A program made the translations under genes and the position numbers. Positions 51,201 through 60,074 of a DNA stretch of 64,000 nt are shown one piece after another. Source of the stretch: Actinomadura sp. DC4 (GTDB lineage Bacteria; Actinomycetota; Actinomycetes; Streptosporangiales; Streptosporangiaceae); the NCBI RefSeq assembly GCF_030406325.1, contig NZ_JAUEQY010000018.1:1-64000 (forward strand). The letters are read 5' to 3'. Positions within the stretch are counted from its first letter, which is position 1; every line of letters begins with the position of its first letter. A model generated the notes under the pieces. The model was not told where the DNA came from and ran no database searches. It saw nothing but the letters and a program-made list of their open reading frames with translations.

Positions 51201-52558
51201 TGCGCGTTGATGCCGCCGAAGCCGAACGCGTTGACCGCGGCGCGGCGCGGTGTCCCGGGCGGGCGCTCCCACGGCACGGCCTCGGCGACCGGCGTGAACC
51301 GGGTGCCGGCCAGGCCCGGGTGCGGCTCCTCGACGTGCAGGGTCGGCGGCAGCGTCTCGTGGTGCAGGGCGAGCGCCGCCTTGATCAGCCCGGCCACCCC
51401 GGCGGCGGGCATCGTGTGGCCGATCATCGACTTGACCGTGCCCAGGCCGACCGGCGGCCCGGCCGTGCCGAACACGCGCCGGAGCGTCTCCAGCTCGACC
51501 GTGTCGCCCGCCGGGGTGGCGGTGCCGTGCGCCTCGACGAGCCCGACGGCGTGCCCGCCGGCGGGATCGACGCCGGCGGCCCGCCACGCCTGCTCGACGG
51601 CCGTCACCTGGCCCTCGGAGAGGGGGTTCATCATGCTGGTGGCGCGCCCGTCGCTGGCGACGCCGACGCCGCGGATCACCGCGTACACCCGGTCGCCCGC
51701 CGCGAGCGCGTCCGCGAGCCGTTTGAGCAGCACGATCCCGGTGCCCTCCGACAGCAGGGTGCCGTCGGCGCGCGCGTCGAAGGGCCGGATCGTCTCGGTG
51801 GGGCTGAGCGCGCGGAGCTGGGTGAAGACGCTCCACAGGGTGGTGTGGTGACAGTGGTGCACGCCGCCCGCCAGCACGGCGTCGCAGCGGCCGGAGGCGA
51901 GGTCGCGTACGGCGTGGTCCACCGCCAGCAGCGACGAGGCGCACGCGGCGTCGACCGTGTACGCCGGGCCGCGCAGGTCGAAGCGGTTGGCCACGCGGGA
52001 GGCCGCGAAGTTCGGCACCAGGCCGATCGACTCCTCCGGGCCGAGGGTCTTCTGGAACGCCTCGCGCACGGCGTCGAGCCGGTCCTCGCCCAGCGCCGGG
52101 ACGAGGTCGCGCAGGACGGCGGTGAGCTGGTGCGCCGTGTGGACGCGCTGGTCGAGGCGGGCCACCCCCGGGGTGAGGTAGCCGCCCCGGCCGATGATGA
52201 CGCCCACGCGGGACCGGTCGGGGAGCCGGTCGTCGCCGCCGGCGTCGGCGATCGCCTCGGCCGCGGCGCGCAGGGCCAGTAACTGGTCCGGCTCGGTGCC
52301 GTCGACGGCGGCCGGCATGATGCCGAACCGCGTCGGGTCGAAGTCCGCGAGCTCGTCGACGAACCCGCCGCGACGGCAGTAGAAACGGTCCGGGGCGGCC
52401 GGCGCCTCCGGCGCGTAGTAGACGTCCTGGTCCCAGCGGCGGGCCGGCACCTCGGTCACCGAGTCCACCCCGGTGCGGATGTTGTCCCAGAAGGCCGGGG
52501 CGTCCCCGGCTCCGGGGAACACCGCGCCGATCCCGACGATCGCGACGTCCTCACTCAT
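48227..52558 (-). CDS. PUFA-synthase-like protein 2: KS-AT-DH-PPTase (1,443 aa)
   Basis: Iterative type I synthase part. Ketosynthase about 1-460 with Cys206 in DAACASSL, His343 in EAHGTATP and His381 in IGHTMPAAG, so a full active triad. Acyltransferase about 555-850 with GHSLGE (Ser628) and GFHSP. A hot-dog dehydratase-like double domain about 940-1210 (DHCVFPQAPGWPDMTDRFP; DxxxQ-like LLDSAGQLIGHW). C-terminal 4'-phosphopantetheinyl transferase about 1270-1443 with VGIDIE (1334-1339) and WTAKEAAAKA, which would load carrier proteins in the same complex. The order recalls PfaC/PfaE of PUFA synthases and related secondary-lipid synthases. The ATG at MSEDVAIVGIG overlaps the end of protein 1 by 8 bases. 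Confidence 0.92.
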   Translation of the reverse strand: MSEDVAIVGIGAVFPGAGDAPAFWDNIRTGVDSVTEVPARRWDQDVYYAPEAPAAPDRFYCRRGGFVDELADFDPTRFGIMPAAVDGTEPDQLLALRAAAEAIADAGGDDRLPDRSRVGVIIGRGGYLTPGVARLDQRVHTAHQLTAVLRDLVPALGEDRLDAVREAFQKTLGPEESIGLVPNFAASRVANRFDLRGPAYTVDAACASSLLAVDHAVRDLASGRCDAVLAGGVHHCHHTTLWSVFTQLRALSPTETIRPFDARADGTLLSEGTGIVLLKRLADALAAGDRVYAVIRGVGVASDGRATSMMNPLSEGQVTAVEQAWRAAGVDPAGGHAVGLVEAHGTATPAGDTVELETLRRVFGTAGPPVGLGTVKSMIGHTMPAAGVAGLIKAALALHHETLPPTLHVEEPHPGLAGTRFTPVAEAVPWERPPGTPRRAAVNAFGFGGINAHVVLEEAPRPARGTVSRSPSGVRPAGEPVLRLAGAGPEDIARALDAGDAELVARAGRPPGDGPCRLAIVAPDRRRLALARKIVARGSPWRGRSDVWFTPRPLLTGPGQVAFLFPGFEAEFAPRVEGLAHHFGLPVPGLSGGGDVVEHAIDVVAVSRLYAAALARLGVVPGALAGHSLGEWTAMVVGGVYPEVDGFIASMRPGMVEVPDVVYAAFGAPADLVAAALDGFDDVHLTHDNCPHQSVICGPAGRVGRIVERLRRQGVMTQTMPFRTGFHSPVFARHLDVARELLGRLEVSRPSVPVWSATSLAPFPPNAGEVRDLVLRHLVEPVRFRRLTTLLYESGIRAFVQVGQGSLVGFTEDTLRDHEHLAIATAVSARDGLDQMRRVAAALWAEGLAPDFGALPAPPAPARAGGTVRLRLGEPMVRLPGLDALVGVPAAGAYEVAGGSPVVAALNAALADTAAAARTITDALHARPAPEPPRTLTRTRVFSLATMPDCVDHCVFPQAPGWPDMTDRFPVVPLTTMLELMAGAAAELAPGATVTGISQVKAARWLSVAPETTTAVHAARGDAGPDGEITVKVRIEGYASGVVHLSATGHPPAPEPSRQALTNPRPAPVTAPELYDGDWMFHGPRFAGVARLDSVGDDGITGILANLPAEGALLDSAGQLIGHWMQVSRTADQTVLPTGVRAVRFYGPRPPAGARLECSAWIREITETEMRADAEIRDGDGRVWCRMEGWTTRRFATDDRTWRIKFRPQSETVSEPRPGGWCVVRERWPDTGSRELIMRRYLCAAERPRYEELTPNTRRAWLLGRIAAKDAVRHRLWDLGAGPIYPAEIRIDNDDRGRPRATGAFRAPHISLAHCAGRGRSPGIAVALAGPGAVGIDIEAVRERDAGTEEIALTAAERALLGGLTGGERAALFTRLWTAKEAAAKAAGTGLGGRPHAFEVQAGEDLTLVVTAPGGTTYRVETTTITDDATEYAVAWTHGRDAT

Positions 52559-55500
52559 CGCCGAGGTCGCCGCACGCGTAGATGACCTGGGCGTCCTCGC
52601 CACAGGACAGCTCGCGCAGCAGGCACGCGAGGCCGGCGTCCGGGTCGATCAGCGTGACGCCGCGCCGCGCGTACTCGCGTTCGAGCTCGGGCGAGACCAT
52701 GCCCCCGCCCGCCCAGGGTCCCCAGTCGACGGCGACGACGCGTCCGGGCAGGCGCCCGGCCCACACGCGGCTGAGCCCGTCGAGCGCGTCATTGGCCGCC
52801 GCGTAGTCGGTCTGCCCGCGGTTGCCGAACGCCCCGGACACACTGCCGAAGGCCACGACGAAACCGACGGGCGGCCGTACGGGGGGATCGGCCGGCGCGA
52901 CCGCGTCGAGCAGCGCGCGGAAGCCGTCGACCTTCGTGCCGTAGACGCGGGCGAACGACTCCGGCGACTTGTCGCCGAGCAGCCGGTCCTCCAGGACGCC
53001 GGCGCCGTGGATGACGCCGTCGATCCGGCCGTGCCGCGCGTACACGTCGTCCACGAGGGCGCGTACGGCGGCGGCGTCGCGGACGTCGGCCGCGTGATGG
53101 CGGACCGAGGCCGCGAGGCCGCGCAGCTCCTCCAGGGTGGCCCGGATCTCCCGCTCGGTGAGGATCCGCCGGGCCGCCGCGTCGATCTCGGCGGGCGTTC
53201 CGGCGCCCTGACGGGCCAGGACGCCGCGGAGCGCGGTCAGGTCCGCGGCCGCCGCGGTGGCCGGGTCCTCCGGGCCCGCCGGGGCCGGGGTCCGCCCGGT
53301 CAGCTCGACGTGGCAGCCGGTGAGGCGGGCCAGGGCGAGGGCGGCACCGGCGGTGATGCCGCGCGCGCCCCCGGTCAGCAGGACCACCGAGTCACGGCCG
53401 AGACCGGGCGGCGGGGCCGCCTCCCCGGTCAGGTCGGCGCGGCGTACGCGCAGCGTGGTGCGGGTGCCGTTGCGGTACCCGGCGACCGTACGGCCGTCGC
53501 CGCCCGCCAGTTCGCGCAGCAGGTGTTCGGCGATCGCCCGGGGGTTCTCCTTGGGGTCGACGTCGACCGCGCGCGCCACGGCCCCCGGGTACTCCTGGGC
53601 GATCGCCCGGACCAGCCCGCGCAGGCCCACGTCGGCGGCGTCGGGATCGGCGCCCGTGCCCGGCCCGAAGTTCCCCGCGGTCGTCGTGGCGACGACCAGG
53701 CGGTCCGCCCCGCCGAGGACGGCGCCGCGGATGCCGGCGAACGCGGCGGGCAGCACCGGCCGGGCGCCGGGGCGCAGCGCGGCCAGGTGCACGAGGGCGC
53801 CCGCAGCGGGCCCGTCCTCGGGCGGGGTCTCGACCACGCGGGGCTCGGCGCCGCGCCGTTCGAGCAGGTCGGAGAGTTCGAGGGCGACGCCGCGCCCGTC
53901 GTCGACGATGACCACCCGGAGGCCGGCGAGCGCGTCGCCCTCGCCTTCGGGAGCCGGGACGGTGACGGTGTCGACGACGTACCGGCCGGGCGCGCCGGAC
54001 GCGGCGAGCACGGCCTGCGGCGCCGGTTCGGCGGGCTCGGCGAGCTCGGCGGGCCCGGTCAGGTGGCCGCCGAGCCAGTCCGCGATGCCGCCGATGGTCT
54101 TGATCCGGGCCAGCTCGGTGACGGCCTCCTCGACGTCGGCCTCGTCGCCGCCGAGCCCCAGCCGCTCGGCCAGCTCCCCGATGATCTCGGTCCGCTTGAT
54201 CGAGTCGATGGAGAGGTCGCCCTCCAGGTCCAGGTCCGTGCCCAGCATGTCGGGCGGATAGCCGGTACGCGCGCTCACCGTGGCGAGCACGACCGCGCGG
54301 ATCTCCTCCGGCCCGGTCGCCGTCGCCTCGGGCCCGGGCGGTGGCGTTTCCTCCGGCGCGACCGCCGCGGCGAGCACCTGGGCGACGGGTTCCACGGCGA
54401 CGGGGACCAGGGCCGGCGCCGGGGTCGTGCCGAGATAGCCGAGCAGCACGTCGCGCTGGGCGGCGACCATCTCCCGTGTCGACCGCAGGAACTCCATCAC
54501 CGCCGCGTCGCGCTGCGTGCCGTCGGCCATCGTCTCTCCCGTCGGGGTCAGGTTCACCCGCGGCGCCTCGGTCGCGGGCCGCAGGCCGCCGGGCACGTAC
54601 TCCCCGGCGGAGGTCCGTACGAGCTGTCCGTCGACGAGCCACCCGGGCGTACGGGCCGGCCTCTCGCCGGCCGGACGCGCCCGCCCGTCGAACAGCGGGT
54701 CGAGGTCGACCGGGACGCCGGCGACGGCCAGCCCGGCGAGCGCGTGCAGCAACCGCGTGACGCCGTTCTCACCGGAGACGTCGCAGGCCACGACGGTGTG
54801 CGGCCGGTCGCCGAGGATCTTGCGCACCAGGCCGGTCAGCACCCGGCCCGGGCCCGCCTCGACGAAGACCCGCGCGCCCGCGGCGTACATGGCCTCGACC
54901 TGCTCGACGAAGCGCACCGGCTCGGCGACCTGCCGGGCGAGCAGCGCGCGCACGAGATCGGGTGTTTCGGGGTAGGGGGCGGCGGTGCCGTTCGACCAGA
55001 CAGGATGCGCGGGCGGCCGGACGTCGCGGCCGGCCAGCGCCGCGGCGAGCGTGTCCGCGGCCGGGGCGACGAGCGGGCTGTGGAACGCGCAGGCCACCGG
55101 GACCGCGCGGGCTCGCATCCGGCGTTCGCCGAGCGCGGCGACGGCCCGCTCGACCGCGGCCGTCGGGCCGGAGACGACCGCCTGCGCGGGGGCGTTGTCG
55201 TTGGCGACGATCACCTCGTCGCCGATGCCGATCTCCTCCAGGACCGCGCGCACCGCGCCGGCGGAGGCCGCGACCGCGGCCATCGTCCCCGGGTCATCCC
55301 CGGCCGCCGCCAGGATCGCGCCCGCCCGTGTCTCGCTCAGCGCGAGCAGGTCCTCCTCGCCGAACACGCCGGCCGCGCACAGCGCCACCAGCTCGCCGTA
55401 ACTGTGGCCGCCGGCCATGTCGGGGCGTACGCCCAGCGAGCCGAGCAGCTCGGCCACGGCGAGCCCGGCGATGCCGAGGGCCGGCTGGGCCATGCGGGTG

Positions 55501-58500
55501 TCGGTGATCGCGGCCTTCTGGCGCGCGGTCTCCTCCCGCGAGAAGGCGGCGGGCGGGAACAGGACCGGGGCGTACCGGCCCTCCGCCAGCCGGAGCAGGC
55601 GCTGCAGCCGGGGGAAGGCGATGAACAGGTCGGCGAGCATCCCCGGCCGCTGGCTGCCCTGGCCGGGGAACAGGAAGGCCAGCGCGCCGGTCGCCGCCTC
55701 GTCCGGCGCCAGGTGGACGCCCTTCCCCGCCCGGCCGGCCCGCAGGTCCGCGAGCCCGGCGGCCAGGTCGCCGCGGTCCGCGGCCACGATCGCGGCGCGT
55801 ACGGGACCGGCGGGCGCGCCGCGTAGGTGCTCGGCGGCCAGGTCGCGCAGCCGCAGGGGCGTCTCGAGCAGTTTCGCCAGGCGGTCGGCCTCATGCCGTA
55901 CGGCGTCCTCGCCGGCGCCACGGAACACGAACAGCTCCGCGGGCCAGTCCGGCAGGCCGTGGGCGGGCTCGTCCGCGCCCCCGTACCCGCCCAGCACGGC
56001 GTGGAAGTTGGCGCCGCCGAAGCCGAACGCGCTCACCCCCGCGTACCGCCGGCCGGGCGGCGTCTCCCAGGGCGAGGCGCCGAAGACGAACGGGCTCGTC
56101 TCGGGCGACCAGTACGGGTTGGGCTCGCCGATGTGCAGGCTGCCCGGCCTCGTCCCGGTGTGCAGGGCGTACGCGGCCTTGATCAGGCCGGCCAGGCCGG
56201 CGGCGCACTTGGTGTGGCCGATCTGGGACTTCACCGAGCCGATCGTGCAGCTCCCCGGGGCCGCGCCCGCGTCGGTGAACAGGTCGGTGAGCGCGGCCAG
56301 TTCGGTACGGTCGCCGACGACGGTGCCGGTCCCGTGCGCCTCGACCAGGCCGACGTCGGCGGGGGAGATCCCGCTCGCCGCGTAGGCGCGTTCGAGCGCG
56401 CGCCGCTGGCCCTCCGGCCGCGGCGCGGTCAGGCCGAGGGAGCGGCCGTCGCTGGACCCGGCCACGCTCTTGACGAGCGCGTAGACGCGGTCGCCGTCCC
56501 GCTCGGCGTCGGCCAGCCGCTTGAGCACGACGCAGGCGACGCCCTCGCCGAGGGCGATGCCGTCGGCGGCGGAGTCGAACGTCGCGCACCGGCCCTTGGC
56601 CGACAGCGCGTGCACCGAGGCGAACAGCAGGTAGTCCTGGATGTCGTTGTGCAGGTCGGCGCCGCCGCACACGACCATGTCGCTGGTGCCGGCGGTGAGC
56701 TCCTTGCAGGCCAGGTCGAGCGCGGCGAGGCTCGACGCGCAGGCCGCGTCCACGGTGAAGTTGGACCCGCCGAGGTCGAGACGGTTGGCGATCCGCCCGG
56801 CGATCACGTTGCTCAGCACGCCGGGGAACGAGTCGTCGGTGAGCGCGGGCAGGTGCTCGTCCAGGCCGGGCGGCACCTCGCCGGCGTAGGCCGGCAGGGC
56901 CGAGCGCAGGCTGTACGCCGCCGACAGGCCGCTGCCCGCCTCGGCGCCGAAGATCACCGAGGTGCGTTCGCGGTCGAACGCGCGGTCGGCGTAGCCCGCG
57001 TCGCGCAGCGACCGCGCGGCGACCTCCAGCGCGAGTAACTGGACCGGCTCGATGCTGCCGAGCGACGCGGGCGGGATGCCGTACTCCAGCGCGTCGAAGG
57101 GCACCGGCGGGATGAAACCGCCCCACCTGGAGGGCGTACGGCCCCGCGGCTGCGTCACGGCCTCCGGGTCGTAGTACAGCCCGGTGTCCCAGCGCTCCGC
57201 CGGAACCTCGGTCACCGCGTCGACCCCGCCCACGACGTTGGACCAGAACGCGTCGAGGTCGCCGGCGCCCGGATAGACGCAGGCCATGCCCACGATCGCG
57301 ATGTCGAGCGGGCCGGCGGCGGCCTCCTCGGGCGGGCGTTCGCCGGCGGCGGAGGCGAGCAGGCGGGTGGCCCCGGTCGTGACCTCCTCGTGCAGCGCCG
57401 CGACCGTCGTGATCTCCGAGCGGATCGTGGCGACCTGGCCGAGCATGTACATGCCGTCGTCGCGCTGCTCCCGCTCGCCGACGGTGGAGAGCCCCTCCCC
57501 GGTGCGCCGCAGGCCCTTCGCGGCGATGCGCAGCCGGCCGAGGTTGAGCCGCTCCAGTTCCGCCCAGGTCTCCTGGACGGTCGAGCCGGACTCGGCGAGC
57601 CGCCGCCGGGTCTCCTCGAACGCCGTGACGTAGGGGGTGTCCGCGCAGCGGGTCACGTGCCCGGGCGAGGTCTCCAGCGAGGCGGTGCGGTCGCACGCCA
57701 GCGCGGTCCGCTGGTAGTGCGGCAGGATCGCGCCCGCGCCCACCGCCTCCTCGGTGAACAGGTACGCCGTCCCCATCAGCACGCCGGTCGCGGTCCCGCG
57801 CCCGGCCAGCGGCGCGCACAGCGCCGCCACCATGGCGGCCGACCGCGCGTCGTGCACACCGCCGGCGAACAGCACGCTCACCTCGGGCAGCACCTCGGGG
57901 TGGTCGAGGAGGCACCCGATCTGGGACTCCCAGAGCGGGAAGCTCGCGCGCGGGCCGATGTGCCCGCCGCACTCCGACCCCTCGAAGACGAACTTCCGGG
58001 CCCCCTCCTTGACGAACCGCGCCAGCAGCCCGGGGGAGGGGACGTGCAGGAACGTCGAGATCCCGGCCGCCTCCAGCACGGCGGCCTGGGCCGGCCGCCC
58101 GCCGGCGATCAGCGCGTACGGCGGGCGGACCGCGTGGACGGCCTCGAGCTGCGCCGCGCGTACCTCCTCGGGGGCGAAGCCGAGGAGGCCCACGCCCCAC
58201 GGCCGGTCGCCGAGCAGCCCGGCGGTCTCGGTCAGCAGCCGGCGCGTCTCGTCGCCGCTCATCAGGGCGAGCGCCAGGAACGGCAGGCCGTCGGCACCGG
58301 CCACCGCGGCGGCGAAGGCGGCCTGGTCGCTGACCCGCGTCATCGGTCCCTGCGCCACGGGACGGCGCGGGCCCCTGGGGTCGCGCGCGATGCCCGCGCC
58401 CGGCGCGAGCGGCGTCAGCTCCGCGGCCGAGGCGATGCCGTCGCCGATCGCGGCGCGGATCGCCTGGACGACCCCGCCCGCCGTCTTGTGGCGGCGCGCC

Positions 58501-59261
58501 AGGGATCCGGCGAAGGCGCCCTCCTGGCCGATCGGCAGAAGTCGGGTGCGCAGGTCACGGGCGCCGAAGCGGTCCGGCGCGCCGCTCTCGGCCAGCGCCG
58601 CGACCGGCAGGTCCGGACGCGTGTAGACGCGATGGCCACCGATCACCGTCGTCTCGCTGCCGTCCATCGCGGCGATCGCCGACGCGGTCGCCTTCGGCAG
58701 GCCGCCCTCGCGTACGAGCGCGAGCTGGGAGTCGATCACCACACCACGTGCGCCCCCGGCCACCGCCGCCGCGGCGGTGTTGACGCCGATGCCGCCCTGC
58801 GCCCAGACCGGGACGCCGAGCTCGGCGACCAGCCGCTGGAGCAGCACGAACGTGCTCAGTTCCCCGACACGGCCGCCGGACTCCATCCCCTTGGCGATGA
58901 CGCCGGACGCGCCCCGCTCCACCGCCGTACGCGCCTGTTCGGGCGAGGTGACCTCGGCGAGCAGCCGCCGCCCGTCCTTCGCCCACGGCCGGGCGTCCGT
59001 CCCCGCGACGACGACGGTGTCGACCTCGTCCGGCAGGTCGCCGGGCGCGAGCGGGCAACCCGGCGAGACCCGTACGCCGAACGTCCCCGCCCACCGCCTC
59101 CTGACGCGAGTGAGCGCCTCACGGGCCGCCGCCGCGTCCCGGCCGAGGTCCAGGACGCCGAGCCCGCCGGCCCGTTCGACGGCCACGGCCAGCGCGGCGT
59201 TGGGCTCGGTGAAGGGTGTCAGACCGATCACCAGGTCGCGGCGGTGGAGGTCAGTCGTCAT
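52551..59261 (-). CDS. PUFA-synthase-like protein 1: two NMO-like domains-KS-AT-ACP-KR (2,236 aa)
   Basis: Iterative megasynthase. Residues about 1-250 and 300-560 both look like nitronate-monooxygenase-type FMN TIM barrels, the PfaD enoyl-reductase type; the second has ECGGHIGP with its His and LFAGGVHDARS, the first has ESGGRVGE without it. Ketosynthase about 650-1095 (Cys841 in DAACASSL, His976, His1016). Acyltransferase about 1190-1490 (GHSYGE, Ser1287; CAFHSP suggests malonyl). One ACP near 1660-1735 with the PUFA-type motif SIDSIKRTEI (Ser1687). Ketoreductase about 1955-2200 (LTGGARGIT, Tyr2153 in QTDYAAAND). Start at MTTDLHRR is preferred over an ATG five codons earlier because GGAAGA sits seven bases before it. 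First gene of the operon. Confidence 0.93.
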   Translation of the reverse strand: MTTDLHRRDLVIGLTPFTEPNAALAVAVERAGGLGVLDLGRDAAAAREALTRVRRRWAGTFGVRVSPGCPLAPGDLPDEVDTVVVAGTDARPWAKDGRRLLAEVTSPEQARTAVERGASGVIAKGMESGGRVGELSTFVLLQRLVAELGVPVWAQGGIGVNTAAAAVAGGARGVVIDSQLALVREGGLPKATASAIAAMDGSETTVIGGHRVYTRPDLPVAALAESGAPDRFGARDLRTRLLPIGQEGAFAGSLARRHKTAGGVVQAIRAAIGDGIASAAELTPLAPGAGIARDPRGPRRPVAQGPMTRVSDQAAFAAAVAGADGLPFLALALMSGDETRRLLTETAGLLGDRPWGVGLLGFAPEEVRAAQLEAVHAVRPPYALIAGGRPAQAAVLEAAGISTFLHVPSPGLLARFVKEGARKFVFEGSECGGHIGPRASFPLWESQIGCLLDHPEVLPEVSVLFAGGVHDARSAAMVAALCAPLAGRGTATGVLMGTAYLFTEEAVGAGAILPHYQRTALACDRTASLETSPGHVTRCADTPYVTAFEETRRRLAESGSTVQETWAELERLNLGRLRIAAKGLRRTGEGLSTVGEREQRDDGMYMLGQVATIRSEITTVAALHEEVTTGATRLLASAAGERPPEEAAAGPLDIAIVGMACVYPGAGDLDAFWSNVVGGVDAVTEVPAERWDTGLYYDPEAVTQPRGRTPSRWGGFIPPVPFDALEYGIPPASLGSIEPVQLLALEVAARSLRDAGYADRAFDRERTSVIFGAEAGSGLSAAYSLRSALPAYAGEVPPGLDEHLPALTDDSFPGVLSNVIAGRIANRLDLGGSNFTVDAACASSLAALDLACKELTAGTSDMVVCGGADLHNDIQDYLLFASVHALSAKGRCATFDSAADGIALGEGVACVVLKRLADAERDGDRVYALVKSVAGSSDGRSLGLTAPRPEGQRRALERAYAASGISPADVGLVEAHGTGTVVGDRTELAALTDLFTDAGAAPGSCTIGSVKSQIGHTKCAAGLAGLIKAAYALHTGTRPGSLHIGEPNPYWSPETSPFVFGASPWETPPGRRYAGVSAFGFGGANFHAVLGGYGGADEPAHGLPDWPAELFVFRGAGEDAVRHEADRLAKLLETPLRLRDLAAEHLRGAPAGPVRAAIVAADRGDLAAGLADLRAGRAGKGVHLAPDEAATGALAFLFPGQGSQRPGMLADLFIAFPRLQRLLRLAEGRYAPVLFPPAAFSREETARQKAAITDTRMAQPALGIAGLAVAELLGSLGVRPDMAGGHSYGELVALCAAGVFGEEDLLALSETRAGAILAAAGDDPGTMAAVAASAGAVRAVLEEIGIGDEVIVANDNAPAQAVVSGPTAAVERAVAALGERRMRARAVPVACAFHSPLVAPAADTLAAALAGRDVRPPAHPVWSNGTAAPYPETPDLVRALLARQVAEPVRFVEQVEAMYAAGARVFVEAGPGRVLTGLVRKILGDRPHTVVACDVSGENGVTRLLHALAGLAVAGVPVDLDPLFDGRARPAGERPARTPGWLVDGQLVRTSAGEYVPGGLRPATEAPRVNLTPTGETMADGTQRDAAVMEFLRSTREMVAAQRDVLLGYLGTTPAPALVPVAVEPVAQVLAAAVAPEETPPPGPEATATGPEEIRAVVLATVSARTGYPPDMLGTDLDLEGDLSIDSIKRTEIIGELAERLGLGGDEADVEEAVTELARIKTIGGIADWLGGHLTGPAELAEPAEPAPQAVLAASGAPGRYVVDTVTVPAPEGEGDALAGLRVVIVDDGRGVALELSDLLERRGAEPRVVETPPEDGPAAGALVHLAALRPGARPVLPAAFAGIRGAVLGGADRLVVATTTAGNFGPGTGADPDAADVGLRGLVRAIAQEYPGAVARAVDVDPKENPRAIAEHLLRELAGGDGRTVAGYRNGTRTTLRVRRADLTGEAAPPPGLGRDSVVLLTGGARGITAGAALALARLTGCHVELTGRTPAPAGPEDPATAAAADLTALRGVLARQGAGTPAEIDAAARRILTEREIRATLEELRGLAASVRHHAADVRDAAAVRALVDDVYARHGRIDGVIHGAGVLEDRLLGDKSPESFARVYGTKVDGFRALLDAVAPADPPVRPPVGFVVAFGSVSGAFGNRGQTDYAAANDALDGLSRVWAGRLPGRVVAVDWGPWAGGGMVSPELEREYARRGVTLIDPDAGLACLLRELSCGEDAQVIYACGDLGDE

Positions 59262-60074
59262 CTGCGTTTCTTCCATCCCTGATTCGAAGAATTTCCGCCT
59301 CGAAGGGCATGGCGTGCCACGGGCGACATTGACGCGTCGTGCGTGTCAAAGGAGGAGCCGAATGCGGCAGACGTGCGGGTCACACGGCGTTCCGCCTAGG
59401 CGGTAAGGGCGGTGAACTGGGACGACGCGGCACCGGGCAGAGGGGCTGGACCGACTGACGCTGCTCTTGTCGAGAGGGCACGATTACGTTAATTCCATGT
59501 GAATTCACTAATTCCACTTTGACGACGATCGCTCCCCCGTCAGAAGATCAGCGTCCCAATTGCTATCACAGCGTCCTGAGCAGTGTCGATATGCTGCTAC
59601 CGGCCAGTAGGGATGGCCTACCGAAAAATGCCTAGTCAGGGGTCGTGTCAACGACTTTAATTTTCCTGATCCGGCCAGGGGTGCGCGGGAGTGCCGGGAC
59701 GGTGATGGCGGTGCCCACCTGTCACGTTTCGTGTCCGGACGCTGTCACCGTGTACGTCCGGCGGGCCCGAAAGGCTCTCTCGCGAGGGTTTCGGCCCCCG
59801 TGCCGTCATCGGTCGGCCTCATCCGGAGACCGCCCGCACACGCGGCGTCACCTCGTGGCCCCCTGGGTGGCCGTGTTATCACCGGGATGACAAACGCGTG
59901 TGCGGGCGATTCGACCGGCCATTAGGCTTTCGACGGTCACGGGCCGCTTTACCGAATGAAATTCTAGTAAGACTTTCGCCTATGCGGCGGTCGCCGGGAA
60001 GGCCGCGACAATGGTCCGGCGAGCACCGTCGTTTCCGAGCAACGTGTTCACGGCGGACCGCCTGGCAGAGGCGC
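59262..60074. promoter_or_regulatory. 813-bp intergenic region upstream of the synthase operon
   Basis: No convincing gene; the one plus-strand frame (59645-59890) has poor third-position GC. The stretch 59480-59660 is AT-rich and holds TAATTCCA twice (59490-59497 and 59509-59516) with the palindrome GTGAATTCAC (59499-59508) between them. Near 59601-59617 is GGCCA-n7-TGGCC. At 59329 and 59343 are TTGAC and TGTCAA half sites close to the start codon. These are plausible operator and promoter parts for the synthase operon. The convergent side carries the end of the FMN reductase gene. Confidence 0.5.

Noticed and set aside
59645-59890. An 81-codon plus-strand frame upstream of the synthase operon
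   Set aside because: Third-position GC is far below that of real genes here, there is no ribosome binding site and no recognisable motif.
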